From assembly GCA_963575745.1 (NCBI GenBank), contig CAUYUJ010015284.1, positions 92,501 to 156,500 on the forward strand: a DNA stretch of 64,000 bases, written 5' to 3'. The stretch is from Prorocentrum cordatum (lineage: Eukaryota; Sar; Dinophyceae; Prorocentrales; Prorocentraceae). Within the stretch, counting starts at the first letter, position 1. Every line of letters starts with the position of its first letter. This document shows, one piece after another, positions 1 through 10,365 of this stretch. The notes under the pieces are model-generated. The model was not told the DNA's origin. It did not search any database and worked only from the letters and a program-made list of their open reading frames with translations. Position numbers and translations under genes: made by a program.

Positions 1-695
1 GGCCGGGGACTGCCAGGTCGTGGCGGTCTCAGAGCCGTGGGGCACGGCTGTGGCGCCCCGGACATTGAGACCGCCTGCGCCCTCGGAGAGGCTGCTGAAA
101 ACCTGAGCGTGGCTGAGGGCTGCGTGAAGGCCCTAGGCTGCTGCACGGTCGCCGGCGTATGCACTGGCACTGCTGGCGTATGTACCGGCACAGGTACTGG
201 CACTGATAATGGCTGAGGCACTGCTGGCGTATGTACTGGCACTGCTGGAGCTGGGACTGCTGGCGTATGTACTGGCACTGCTGGCATTGGGATTGCTGAC
301 ATTTGTACTGGCACTGCTGGCATATGCACTGCTGGCGTATGTACTGGCACTGCTGGCGAATGCGGAATTGGCACTGCTGGTATTGGCACTGGCTCAGGTA
401 CTGGCACAGGTACTGGCACTGGTACTGGCTCAGGTACTGGCGCTGGTACTGGTGAGGCGGCGCGCGCTACGGGGGCAGGCTGCGGTGCCCGCTCGGCTGC
501 GGCCGTGGACAGAAGAGCCGCATGAAGCGCGCCTCCCAGCCGGGAGCTGCACGAGCCGCGATGCGCCAGCGCGTCGAAGGCCCGCAGCAGGCCCTGCACC
601 GCTCGCGCGTCGGCGCGGCGGTACTGCTCATGCCGGGCCGCGGCACTGCGGGGGGGCCTGCGACGGGGCCGGGCCGCCCGCTCGGGGGAATCCAT
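1..695 (-). CDS. Proline-rich protein gene, copy 1, partial at window edge
   Basis: Minus-strand frame opening at the ATG at 695-693 and running off the left edge of the window with no stop seen. The N-terminus is Arg/Pro/Ala-rich (starts MDSPERAARPRRRP) and is followed by a short amphipathic-looking stretch (RRADARAVQGLLRAFDALAHRG) and then a long tract of VPV/PAVP/HTPAVP repeats. It is almost identical to the complete copy at 21995-22843; the substitutions I can see (for example TCA for CCA in the Pro tract) do not create stops. No known domain is recognised, and I cannot say whether it is a host gene or part of a mobile element. The near identity over 798 bp implies a recent duplication or ongoing gene conversion. 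The Pro/Val-rich tract is encoded by a minisatellite, so the reading frame itself could be a repeat artefact. Confidence 0.45.
   Translation of the reverse strand, partial: MDSPERAARPRRRPPRSAAARHEQYRRADARAVQGLLRAFDALAHRGSCSSRLGGALHAALLSTAAAERAPQPAPVARAASPVPAPVPEPVPVPVPVPVPEPVPIPAVPIPHSPAVPVHTPAVHMPAVPVQMSAIPMPAVPVHTPAVPAPAVPVHTPAVPQPLSVPVPVPVHTPAVPVHTPATVQQPRAFTQPSATLRFSAASPRAQAVSMSGAPQPCPTALRPPRPGSPR
170..455. repeat. Minisatellite coding a VP/AP-rich tract
   Basis: Degenerate tandem units built on GGCACTGCTGGCGTATGTACT and GGTACTGGCACTG. They lie inside the minus-strand proline-rich frame, where each unit gives VPVHTPAVP-like residues. The same array sits at 22318-22603 in the second copy. 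Confidence 0.8.
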
Positions 696-798
696 GGCGC
701 GCCCGCTGAGAGGGGCAGGGGGGGGAAAGGAGGAAGCGGCGCGGGGGGGCGCCCGTGGCGTTGGCTGGCAGAGCAGATGCTCGGGCCAGCTTGCGCTG

Positions 799-3057
799 GG
801 GAGAGGAGGAGGGAGGAGGGAGGGAGGATGACGGAGGGAGGAAGGAGGGAGGAGGAGGATGAGGAGTATGAGGAGAGAGGAGGGGCCGAGAGTGCGCGCA
901 GTTGCCGCCGGTCCACATCGCGCACGTCACGAGCTTCTCGCAGAAGGCCTGGGCATTGTCCAGTCTCCTGCGTAGGCAGAGGAGTCGAGAAGCAAAATGA
1001 GAGGTGGCACAGGATAAGGCGTAATGTTTGGAGGAGGTCGAGGAGGAGGAGAAGGAGGAGGAGGAGGGGCTGGATGATGGACGCGGAGTCTCAGTTGCAA
1101 ACTCCTCACGCCCGACGCTGTAACACAGCCGCCCTGGTAAATTTTCAGCTGCCGCCCGCACTTGATTTCGACCTCCCCCACTCACCATCATCTGTTTTTT
1201 TATGCATGTGGTAGTTCGAGCGCAGGTGGACCGCTCTCTCCTCCTCGTTCCTCCTCTCCCGCTCCGCGGCCCCTTGGGGCTCAAGGCTTTTTCCGGGCCC
1301 AAGGGGTCTGGGGAGGCTTCGCCTTTCGGGGGCGGCCCGAGTGGACCACGCAGCCGGCGTCGCGATCGCACCGATTCGCCGCCAGGAGCCGCCGAGGAGG
1401 ACTGGCTGGCCTGGCACGGCCAACCAGTCCGCCCAGGAGCCCCGGGGAGGAGGAACGCAGTGCGGGTGGCTTGAGGAAGGGCCACCAGTGCGGCGCCCCA
1501 GGCCGAGAGGAGGAGATGTAGGGGACGCCGCCAGGATAATGCCCATGGTGGCGGCCCTCCCGATGCTGATAGGACTCGCGGGTGTTGCTGGGATCCGAAG
1601 GTGGATATACCCATCCAGGAGGGCTACGCCGTCGCTCCCGCTGGCCGCGAAAGATGAGGCAACCTCTGGCGCGCAAGCCGGGGAGGAGGCTGAGCTGCGG
1701 GCCCTTGCCGAGAGGCAGGGGTGATGATCCTGGGTTGCTGGCGGCGGCGCGAGCACGCCAGGCACACGCCAGGCATGCAGGCTGCCGGCAAGGGACGAGG
1801 AGGGCAGGTGGCGCCGTCAGGAGGGGCCCCGCCCGAGGCCGAGCGGCCCCGCCTGCGTGCGAGGCGGCCCCCCAGCTCCGTAGTCAAGGAGGCCGCGGCA
1901 GGGCGAGGCAGTGAGGAGGAGGATTGGAGCGAGAATCGGGGTGGGGACTGAGTGCGAGGCGGCGTGAGCGTGCAACTCCGCGCCCATCGCTACAGGAACC
2001 TCAGGAGAACGAGGATGAAGAGATCGCAGAGGATCTCTTCGGATGGTTCAGTTTCGGCGACGTGTGCATGAGATGGCTCGGTGGGTCGTTCTTGAACGTG
2101 TTGGAGCTGATCTAGGGGGACTGGGTCTGGAGCAGCGGAAGAGTCGTAGGCGGTGCAGTGAGTTCCTTTGTGTGCCTTTGAGGGCGGGGGGGCGCAGACA
2201 TCCTGATGGAGGTCGAGCGCGGTGCCACCCGGGGATGCACTTGCGGCTGCTGAAGGAAAAGTGCCAGACTTGCGCGGTCCGGGCATGGGCATGGCAGCGG
2301 ACAGCGAGTTCTAGGTTTGTCTGAGGGCACGCGACTTGACGAGCTGTCCGCACCACTCCATCATCAACGTGGGCCATACCGCTGGTCGCTTGGATCGCCC
2401 GCCCCTCAGCTCAGGCATCAAGAGGAAGTGGTGGGTGCAGCTGGCAGCATTCCACGCTTATCGCCCCGACGTCACGCTGATGGAGCAATTGGTTGGAGGA
2501 GCCGCAGGACAAGAAGATCCACGTATGTCGGGGGACCATCGCGTGCGTGTCCCTGCAAACGAATGCGTGACGGAGGCCACTGACACCCAACCTCGACGCG
2601 CCGATAATCCCCCTCCGAAGCCCTGTCTGCCCGCGAGAGCGGTTGGTGCGGGAGCTGTGGCCTGTGGCCGCGGGTGCGCGGTGATAGGGTTTCAGTTCGG
2701 TGTTCGGTAGTGTCAGAGTTCCGAACGTTGCGGTCAACGCGGCTGTTTCCGTGGACGTTGGTCTCCTTCAGATGCGCCGGTGGAGCTCTTGCGCGACGCC
2801 AGCACAAAGTCCAAGTCCGAGCCGGGCGTGCCAGCATAGCATGGAAAGTGCAGGGATCTGGCGCGAGGAGACCCAGTTGCTTTGCTGCGTGACTACGGCG
2901 AGAAGTCGAACGTCAAGGGGTCAGCGAAGTTCGTGAATTTGCGTTGGCAGCATAGTAATTTGTACCATGCCGAGCGGTGGCCCCACAAGTGTTCGCGAAT
3001 GGGGCGCGACGCTTCTCAGCGCGCGATGCAGCAGGGAATCCTCGCGTGCCTGGGCCA
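799..3057. other. Unassigned; purine-rich tract then GC-rich low-signal DNA
   Basis: About 800-900 and 1030-1070 are GGA/GAG-rich. From about 1100 to 3050 several frames stay open on both strands, as expected for GC-rich sequence, but none shows a recognisable domain or consistent protein-like composition. A plus-strand frame from 2882 to 3511 covers the hairpin at 3058-3122. I see no RNA gene here. Confidence 0.4.
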
Positions 3058-3122
3058 TGGCTGTGGTGACACTGCCCCTGATTCTCCTGGCACGAGAAGC
3101 AGGGGCAGTGTCACCACAGCCA
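3058..3122. repeat. Near-perfect inverted repeat / hairpin
   Basis: Arms 3058-3080 and 3100-3122 are exact reverse complements over 23 bp (left arm begins TGGCTGTGGTGACACTGC). After one mismatch (3081/3099) the stem continues for 5 bp (3082-3086 with 3094-3098), leaving a 7-nt loop. The total is a 28-bp stem in 65 nt. It could be a fold-back small-RNA precursor, a recent inverted duplication, or a transposon end; nothing nearby decides between these. Confidence 0.9.
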
Positions 3123-3609
3123 ACGGCAACGGGTGCAGCTTGAGGAAGGACCCAGCGACTTCGGCAGCGCGCGCGATGTCATCGCCTCCCCCCCCCGGAG
3201 GCGCTGGAGCGGGACCGCGGGGCCTTCGTGGACGACGGCGAGTTGCAGACCCTGCGTCAGTTAGCAACCGTCTCGAGGGATCGGCGCGGCGCCAGCCAGG
3301 CCGCGGAGGAGGACGAGGGTTGGAGGCCAGGATTGCATGTCAAGGTCGACCCGGCCTTGTCGCACCGGGCCCAGCGGCCCTGGGCGGCTTGTCCCCCCCG
3401 GGATGCGCGTTGCGGCGGGAGAGCCCAGGGAAGGGGCGACGAGACCGGCCCCCACAGGAGCGGGTCACGAGGCGCCGTCCAGGGTTACCCTATTGCTGGC
3501 CAGGCGCTTAGGAGGCCACCCTTCGGCGCGCCCGAGTGTCGGGCCAGGATCGCCGAGGAAGAGACCGCCGAGCACTTGCCCCGGGAGAATGACGCGTCGG
3601 TCAGGCGCG

Positions 3610-3909
3610 ATGGGCGATAAGGCTGAAGGGTCCACAAGAGCGGCCAGCCCGACGAGGCTGCTGGCAGACACCGCATACAACATCGACCTGCCGCACGAGC
3701 GGGCCGAGGCAGAGAGAGCAGGCAAGATCGGCGCGCTCCCGTCGATTTCCAAGGAGGACGAGCTGCGCATCCCTGCAGCGCGTGGGCGCAACGGGTTTCG
3801 AGTGGTGGCCTGTCCCGACGACCTCGGGGGGGCTCTGAACAACGAGCTGTTACGCATGGCCGAGTGGCCGACGCTGGTCAACTACTACGATGATCTGTGC
3901 ACTTGGCAT
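3610..3909 (+). CDS. Possible exon of an unrecognised protein
   Basis: An open frame beginning at ATG 3610 (upstream frame also open) encodes a protein-like, charged segment (GDKAEGSTRAASPTRLLAD ... ISKEDELRIPAARGRNGF ... LNNELLRMAEWPTLVNYYDD). It stops looking like coding exactly at 3910, where GTAAGG forms a strong splice donor and composition switches from GC-rich to AT-richer. The following 120 bp look intronic and contain a copy of the hairpin motif at 4033. No domain is recognised. Neighbouring frames at 3228-3620 also look partly protein-like, so an upstream frameshift or another exon is possible. The exon call is inferred from composition and donor only. Confidence 0.4.
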
Positions 3910-4032
3910 GTAAGGTGTCGTCTAACTTGCACGCACGTCAAGTTGATAGTTATGTATAGCTGTTTGATAACTCTATTACACCTCTTGGAATCACTTTCTG
4001 AAACTTGTCATCACTTGATCCTTTCCTTTTGT

Positions 4033-4071
4033 CCCAGCAATCCTGTGGTGTTGGGTCTTCGTTTTGAAGAG
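4033..4071 (+). repeat. Hairpin motif copy 1 (TTGGGTCTTCGTTTTGAAGAG)
   Basis: CCCAGCA (4033-4039) pairs with TGTTGGG (with one G.T), followed by TCTTCGTTTTGAAGAG and then a C-run and CT-rich tract (CCCCCGCGTTCCTCCTCCG). It is one of at least six related copies in the window. Here it lies in the probable intron that starts at 3910 and no array follows. Confidence 0.75.
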
Positions 4072-4691
4072 ATAGTCCCCCGCGTTCCTCCTCCGCCTCC
4101 CCTCCGCGATTCGCCCCGCGACTGCAACCTAACACACGCTTCGCGCGCGCAGCCGCCCATTCAAGTTCGGCCCAACCGTCTCGCGTTTCGCGCAGCATTC
4201 GCCTCGTAAGCGTGGAGGGCGGAACGCAGGCGGAACGAGTTGGCCAAACATTGCAGCGTCGGTTTTCGTCGGGGGGGGGGGCCGGGCGAAGCCCGAACCA
4301 AATCACACTAGCTTAAGCGGAGGAACAGGAAGACGGCTCGAGGGGGCGGGCCGGAGAAGAAGGGCATACTTTCGGGCCACGGGGCCTTCGCAGGTCGATC
4401 TGGTCGATCGGGCCTTGGGATCTGGTCGCTATGTTTCACGATGCTGTAATTTCGTTCGCGTCGTCGGATCTCAGGGGCAGGTGTTCTTCGAGCAGCCCCC
4501 TCGTCGCCGTGGCCGCACGCAGCTCGATCAATTTATGCGTTCGGACCTCGGGAGGGGGCCATAACCGATTTTGAACTGGCGCTGTCTCAACTCAGTCTGA
4601 TGCTCGTGCTGTTCGTCTGGTTGACCTCTCTGCTGCCTGTTCTGAGTGTTGCTCTCTCTCTCTCTCTCTCTTTCTGGCTCTCGCTTTTTTT

Positions 4692-4727
4692 CCCAACCAT
4701 CCTGTATTGGGTCCTCGTTTTGAACAG
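4692..4727 (+). repeat. Hairpin motif copy 2
   Basis: CCCAA at 4692 pairs with TTGGG, followed by TCCTCGTTTTGAACAGGG and a CTCCTCC tract (4740-4790), leading directly into the minisatellite at about 4800. Confidence 0.75.
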
Positions 4728-4799
4728 GGCGCCCCCTTTTCTCCTCCTCTCCTCCTCCTCCCACTCCTCCCTCCTCCCATGCGTGCCTCTGCCCTCTGC

Positions 4800-5360
4800 A
4801 TGTCCATTTCGGCACTCTGCCCTCCGCATGCCCATATCGGCACACCCCTCACACGGTTCGTGGCTGGCCACACAGGGAGCTCCACCCAGGGCCCCAGTGG
4901 CCGCTATCACATGCGTCCACCCCGCCCACCGCATGCCCATTTCGGCACACCCCTCACACGGTTCGTGGCCCCATAGGGGGCTCCACCCAAGGCCCCAGTG
5001 GCCGCGTTCACATGCGTCCACCCCTCCCGCCGCATGCCCGTTTCGGCACACCCCTCACACGGTTCGTGGCCCCATAGGTAGCATGGCGCCTACGGCCCAA
5101 GTGGCAGGCGTCACATGCGTCCACCCCGGCCCCCGCATGCCCATGTCGGCACACCCCTCACACGGTTCGTGCCTTCATAGGGAGCATGGCGTCCAAGGCC
5201 CCAGTGGCAGGGTTCGCCTGCGTCCACCCCGCCCACCGCATGCCCATTTCGGCACACCCTTCACACGGTTCGTGGCCCCACAGGGGGTTCCACCGAAGGC
5301 CCCAGCGGCCGCGTTCACATGCGTCCACCCCGCCAACCGCAGGCCCCGTCCACGCCGCCA
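4800..5360. repeat. About 103-bp minisatellite, TTCGTGGCC family
   Basis: About five units; the landmark ACACGGTTCGTG starts at 4851, 4956, 5057, 5160 and 5263 (spacings 105, 101, 103, 103). The unit contains CACACCCCTCACACGGTTCG, a GGCCCCATAGGGAGCTCC-like block and CCCCAGTGGC. It shares this core with the arrays at 6.1, 53.1 and 54.0 kb. Open frames on both strands across it follow from the repeat and are not genes. Confidence 0.9.
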
Positions 5361-5550
5361 TTGCGACCCCCTCGGGCCGCACCACTCTGGCGGTGCTGCG
5401 CAGCTGGTCCTTCCTCCGCCTCTTTCTCCTTTTCCTTCTCCTTCTCCTTCTCCTGCTCCTCCTTCTGGTCCTCCTCCTTCTCCAACCCCTCTCAGCAGTT
5501 ATTAAATATGAACACTACTCTCGCATTTCACATGACACTCGGGTGTCGGC
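5361..5550. other. Pyrimidine tract after the array
   Basis: 5405-5490 is almost pure CT (CTCCTTCTCCTTCTCC) and is followed by an AT-richer stretch. No gene is seen. Confidence 0.7.
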
Positions 5551-5588
5551 AAACACATGCCTGTGGTGTTGGACCTTCGTTTGAAGAG
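5551..5588 (+). repeat. Hairpin motif copy 3 (diverged)
   Basis: AACAC / GTGTT can pair, followed by GGACCTTCGTTTGAAGAG. It is a recognisable but diverged member of the family, and no CT tract or array follows closely. Confidence 0.6.
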
Positions 5589-5759
5589 AAAGTGACCCCT
5601 CACCAGGATCGTGGCCTCATATGGAGGCCAGTCGAAATGTGTACCCAGAAGGTGGTATCCCCAATTGGTTATGTTTGGCTCCTTCGTCCGGATAGTTGTT
5701 TTCTACTCCCTCTCCAATAGTGTGTCTGGTTATCTCTCTTTCTCTCTGTCGCGCCATCT

Positions 5760-5985
5760 CTCTACATGCATGTATTCATATGTGAGCGTGCTTATATACA
5801 CACAGACAAGTGTTTATATATATATGTAAATATATATAGTGAAGGCACTCTACAACACACGGGCATATGCAAGTGTGTATATACTTATATATACACCCAT
5901 CTATATACGCACATGGCGATTTGTCTGTATGTATGGTTGCTTTTGTCTTTGAATATATATATATATATATATATACAGCTGTACA
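5760..5985. repeat. AT-rich TATA/CATA tract
   Basis: Alternating TATATA and ATACACA runs, including an uninterrupted TA run near 5952-5975. It is one of the few strongly AT-rich islands in this GC-rich window. No gene is seen. Confidence 0.8.
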
Positions 5986-5995
5986 GACATAGTGA

Positions 5996-6018
5996 TCTCG
6001 GGCCCTCGTTTGAAGAGA
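5996..6018 (+). repeat. Hairpin motif copy 4 (half)
   Basis: Only the right half, GGGCCCTCGTTTGAAGAG, is present. It is followed by a CT-rich tract (6024-6085) and then the array at about 6090, so the motif-tract-array order is kept. Confidence 0.6.
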
Positions 6019-6089
6019 CAGCTCCTCTCCTTCTTATCCCCCCCTCCTCCCTCCTCCCATCCCAGTTCCCATCCCTGCCTTTCTCCTGC

Positions 6090-6905
6090 GCATGTCACTG
6101 TTCGGGCACACCCCTTACCCGCTTCGGGGTCACATCGGGAGTTCCACCGAAGGTTTCTGTGGCAGCGCCCGCATGCGGTTCCACCCCCCCAGTTCGGTGC
6201 ACCCCTGACACGTTTCGTGGCCCCATAGGGAGCTCCACCGAAGGCCCGGGTGGCAGCGCCCGCATGCGGTTCCACTTTCCATGTCGGCGAACCGTTCACA
6301 CGGTTCGTGGCCACATCGGGAGATCCGCCGAAGGCCCTAGCGGCAGCGCCCGCATGCGGTTTCACCTTCCATTTCGGCGGCCCCTCACACGTTTCGTGGC
6401 CCCATTGGGAGATCCACCGAAGGCCCCCCAGCAGCAGCGCCCGTATGCAGTTCCACGTTCCATGTCGGCACACACCTCACACGTTTCGTGGCCACATCGG
6501 GAGCTCCACCTACAACCCCAGTGGCAGCGCCCGCATGCGGATCCACCCCCCATTTTGGCGGCCTCGTCACACGGCTCGTGGCCCAATAAGGAGCTCCACC
6601 GAAGACCCCAGCGGCAGCGCCCGCATGCAGTTCCACTTTCCATTTGGGCGACCCCTCACACGGTTCGTGCCCCCATCGAGAGTTCCTCCGAAGGTACACC
6701 CCTCACACGCTTCATGGGGCAGCGCCAGCATGCGTCTCCATTTGATTTCGGCAACCCCCTTCACCCTTTTCGTGGCCCCATAGATAGCTCCACATGAGGC
6801 CACGGTGGCAGCGCCCGCATGCGGTTCCACCCTGATTTCGGAGAATCCCGCACACGCTTCGTGGCCCCATAGGGAGCTCTACCGAATGCCTCAGTGGCCC
6901 CTGTT
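6090..6905. repeat. About 90-bp minisatellite, TTCGTGGCC family
   Basis: About nine units; the landmark CGTTTCGTGG (or close variants) starts at 6211, 6301, 6390, 6482, 6572, 6661 and 6855, with two shortened units near 6709 and 6766. The core reads CACACGTTTCGTGGCCCCAT then GGGAGCTCCACCGAAGG and GGCAGCGCCCGCATGCGG. Periods of 89-92 bp keep long false reading frames open. Confidence 0.9.
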
Positions 6906-7435
6906 GCTGGGCCCCCTCCTTCATTTCATGTTCTTAGCGATGTTCGAAGGCCCCAGTGGCATCCCTCCTCTTTCTCCCGCCTTGCTCCTCCTTCTCCGCC
7001 TCCTGGCCTTCCTGCTCACCATTCGCTCCGAGGGTGGATCGGGGGCTTGAAAGAGGGTGGGGAGAGGATGGGTGGGGGTGATGAGCAAGCAAGAAGAGGG
7101 AAATGGAGGGATGATGAGGGATGACGAGGTGGCGAATAAGCAGCAACGAGCGATCCCAGAGAGTGATTCAAGACGCATATGGATATAATGAAGCTGGCCC
7201 GCAAAATTGGATTGGCACTTTCGCCTCATTCGCACAGCATCCGCGAGGACCCCTTCGGTGCACTCAGAAATGGGGGAGCCTCGACAGAATAGGGGGACCA
7301 TAGCCCGTGGCGCCAGGTCTGCACGCAGGCCGGCGGGTGCAGCTACAAGCCGCTGCGGTGCCAGTCCCCGCATCGGGAGCCGAGGAGCCCTCAGCTGGTG
7401 CCGAGGCGCGTCGGCGCGTCCGGCGGCACCCGCGG
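6906..7435. other. Unassigned, CT-rich then GA-rich
   Basis: A CTCC-rich stretch (6960-7020) is followed by a GGA/GATG-rich one (7045-7130). No domain, RNA gene or spliced structure is visible. Confidence 0.4.
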
Positions 7436-7523
<88 letters not shown>

Positions 7524-7525
7524 TC
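7436..7525. repeat. (GTC)n microsatellite
   Basis: About 28 nearly uninterrupted TCG/GTC units. It produces poly-Arg, poly-Val, poly-Ser and poly-Thr frames, none of which I regard as genes. Confidence 0.95.
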
Positions 7526-7882
7526 GTTTTGGTCGTTGACGGCTGCGTCGTCATCACCGTCTTCGATATCATCGTCGTCGTAGGCGCCGTCGGAGAGGGA
7601 GGCGGAGAGGGAGGGATGGAGGAAGGAAAGAATGGGGATGAGTCCGAGGGGGGAATTTATAAGGAGGAGGAGGAGGAGGAGGCGGACGAGGAGGATGAGG
7701 AGAAGGAAGGCGAGGTGGGCGGCAAGGGATGGGGGGAGTGGAGGAGCAGGAGGAGAAGCAGAAGCTGAAGGCTCGGGAGGAAGAGCTGGAAAAGAGGGAC
7801 AGGGATGAGTGGAATGATGCGTAGGCTAAGCTGCGTCTCCAGGGCCGCCTAAAACCACGCACGCGCATCTCCCCCGCGCTAC

Positions 7883-8302
7883 GTGTGCACGGTTCGGGTG
7901 GGGCATCTCCCGCGACGGCCGTTGAAAGGGTGTCGCTGGGCGATAGAGACGGCCAGCGAACCCGCGCGCGGCACGGCGTGGGCAAGATTTTTGCCGGCAA
8001 GCGTCCTCACCGGGCTGCGCGCAGTCGCAGCGGGGATCGAGGTCGCCGCGAAACTAGCGCGGGAGGCCCATGCTGCTGCGGCGGCCGGCCCGGCCACCGC
8101 GCGACGCAGCCCGCCAAAGGCTGCCAGAGCCGCCCGGCGGGGCCTCGCGCAGCCGGCAGGAGCGCCGGCCGCCGTGCTGCTCCCAGGCGGCCTGGCGCAG
8201 CCCCGGCGGAGCCTCGGGCGCGGCCGGCGGGAAAAATTTGCCGTGTGCGTGCAGTCTGGCGCACCTCCGTGGGCGGCCCGTCGACCCAGGCTGAGTCGCT
8301 GA
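7883..8302 (+). other. Ala/Arg-rich open frame of doubtful status
   Basis: This 139-residue frame has an Ala-rich helical-looking centre (LTGLRAVAAGIEVAAKLAREAHAAA) but no domain. The opposite strand is also open over 8007-8630. Both probably reflect GC content. I record it only as the most protein-like frame between the GTC microsatellite and the repeats at 8.6 kb. Confidence 0.2.
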
Positions 8303-8499
8303 CAGTGCCACCCATAACAGATTCTCGTATAACGTTCGCCAGCCTGCCGGCGAACGCCCCTGCGCAGATCTTAGCCGTGCCATACACCTCCCGTCCCGAG
8401 CCCTCTCCATAGAAGTCAGTACCAGCATGCCTCGCAGGTGCGAGAAGCGCCCCCTTGAACGGCGAGCGTCCCGTAGGACTGCCATCCATCCGAGAGCCC

Positions 8500-8530
8500 A
8501 ATTTTGAAGATAGCACCCCTCTGTCCGTGT
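8500..8530 (+). repeat. Hairpin motif relic
   Basis: ATTTTGAAGATAGCACCCC resembles the right half of motif copy 1 (GTTTTGAAGAGATAGTCCCC). The left half of the stem is missing. Confidence 0.35.
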
Positions 8531-8589
8531 AGCATGTTTGCCAGCGTGGGTCCCAAGCAAGATTACTGCAATATACATGTGTACGCTGT

Positions 8590-8718
8590 GTGGTGCAAGG
8601 TACGTTGTGCAATAGATTTACGTGGTGCAAGCTTGCAACATATATGGTGCAAGCTGTGTGAAGCTATGTGGTGCAAATCATGGTGTGAAGTACATGTGGT
8701 GTAAGCCATGTTGTGAGT
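8590..8718. repeat. Degenerate GTGGTGCAAG array
   Basis: Interspersed copies of GTGGTGCAAG, GTGTGAAG and TGTGGTG with irregular spacing of about 15-25 bp. Not coding. Confidence 0.75.
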
Positions 8719-8844
8719 GGCCCCCCACCGCACGAGGCGACCACGAGGCGCCCACCGATGGGCACCAGGCAAAACTTCGGCTGATCAACGCAGCACACGA
8801 GGCGCCCACGGGCGGGCGCCAGGCGCGTCGGTGCTGGGGTCAAT

Positions 8845-9365
8845 GTTGTGTTCGACGAAGGCGCCGATGCTGGAGTCGACCATGCTGGCGTCTATTCGGG
8901 TATCGATGCTGCAGTCGGCGGTGCCGGCGCCGATGCAGACGTCAATGTTGGAGTCGACAGGTTTGGCATCAATGTAGGCGCCGATGCAGACGTCGACGCT
9001 GGCCACGGCGCTAGAGACGACAGTGTGGGCATCGATGCAGGCTTCGATGCTGGAGTCGACGATGCATGCGTCGAGCATCGATGTTGGGGTCCACGGTGCT
9101 GGCGTCAGTTCTGAAGTCGTCGACCGTGTTGTCGTCTACCGTGTTGGGATCGATCCAGGCGTCAATACTGGAGATAGCGGCGCGGGCGTCGATGCTGTCG
9201 TCGCGAGTGCCGTCGAGGCGGGCGTCGATGCTGAAAATGACGATGCTGGCGTCGTTGGAGGCGGCGTCGAAACTGGAGTCGACGGTGCTGGCATCGGCGC
9301 AGGTGTCGGAGTTGGAATCGTCGGTATCGGCGTCGATGTAGGCGGTGTAGGAGGAGGAGCGTGAC
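8845..9365. repeat. GAGTCGACGATGCTGG minisatellite (large block)
   Basis: Degenerate tandem units of about 18-24 bp around GGCGTCGATGCTGGAGTCGAC. Frames read as Asp/Gly/Ala/Val repeats (DAGVDDA type) on one strand. A smaller block of the same family is at 10205-10365. Confidence 0.85.
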
Positions 9366-9599
9366 TACCAAGCTGGCTGCATGGGAATACCTGGCCGTGC
9401 AGCCGCGGGGTCTCAGGTAGGGCATCCGGCAGGGCGCAGGGCAGGGCGTCAAATAGGACGCTAGTCTGGTCGCCGAGCTGTGCGTCCGTCGGGACGTTGG
9501 GTTGGGCTGCATGAAGACGTCATGCTGGTCGGTACTCAGGGTATGGGCATCGGGGATGGCCTCGGGTAGTGTGTTGGGTTGAGGTCTGGCATCGGAATG

Positions 9600-9835
9600 G
9601 GTGGGTGAGTGGCTGTTGAGGTGGCCGTCGCAGTGGCTGTGGAAGTGGCAGTCGGGCTGCCCACCAAAGTGGGTGTGGTGGTGGCCGTCGTGGTGGCCGT
9701 CTGGAGCCCCGTGGTGACCGTCGAAGTGGCCATGGGGTTGGGCGCCAGAGAGGGCGTGGTATTCGCCGTCATGGTGGACGTCGTAGTTGCCGTCGTCGTA
9801 GCCGTCTTGGTCTGGGCTGGTCTTGGCCATCACTG
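9600..9835. repeat. GTGGCCGTCGTGGTGGCC repeat
   Basis: Irregular 9-12 bp units rich in GTGGCCGTC. They give Val/Ala frames on one strand and His/Thr/Ala frames on the other. Confidence 0.75.
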
Positions 9836-10204
9836 CGCATGCTGCGCAGAAGTCGTTGCTGCAGGTGGCACGCAACCACCTGTAGTAACCTGGCCGGCCT
9901 TGTCCTCCGCAAAGGTGGGGTTTGCGGCAGTCTCACCCATGCTGGTACGGAGCATCCGAGTAGTCGGACCAGTCCGCTGACCCGTCATAGCGCGAGCATT
10001 GTCGGCGCCGGCGCCGCGCTGCCCGTTTCAGAGCGTGCTTGGTGGTGCGTTTGCGGGCGCCGGGCAAGCAAGGAGCCGGAGTGGGCGTTGGGTAGGGCGT
10101 CACGAAGTAGGGGTTGGCGTCATGAGGAAAGGCCTCGTGTGAGGGGTGCACGCGGGAAGGGGGGTGGGGATGGGCGCGGGCAGATGGAAGACATTTGGCG
10201 CTGG

Positions 10205-10365
10205 TGCTGGAGCGTTGGAGTCGACTGTGTCGGCGTCGATGCAGTCAACGATTTTGAGTCAGCGGTGCAGGAGTCGATGCAGACGTCGATAATGGCGGGA
10301 GTCGACGGTCTTGGCATCGATATTGGCGTCGATGCTGGCGTGGCAGGTTTTGGCGTTGATGGCAG
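10205..10365. repeat. GAGTCGAC minisatellite (small block)
   Basis: Same sequence family as 8845-9365 (GCATCGATATTGGCGTCGATG and similar). Confidence 0.7.

Larger units (their letters stand above)
1..798. repeat. Long direct repeat, copy 1 (partner 22149-22946)
   Basis: Bases 1-798 match 22149-22946 at a constant offset of 22148 with only a few substitutions and no indels that I could see. Identity ends abruptly at 798/22946, where one copy enters a GGA-rich stretch and the other continues differently. The left boundary lies outside the window. The repeat contains the proline-rich gene and its internal 18-21 bp minisatellite (CTGGCGTATGTACTGGCACTG type). Confidence 0.9.

Noticed and set aside
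7436-7525. Poly-Arg/Val/Thr frames near the GTC run as low-complexity proteins
   Set aside because: All three frames on both strands are open because of the triplet repeat; no start or domain supports one of them.
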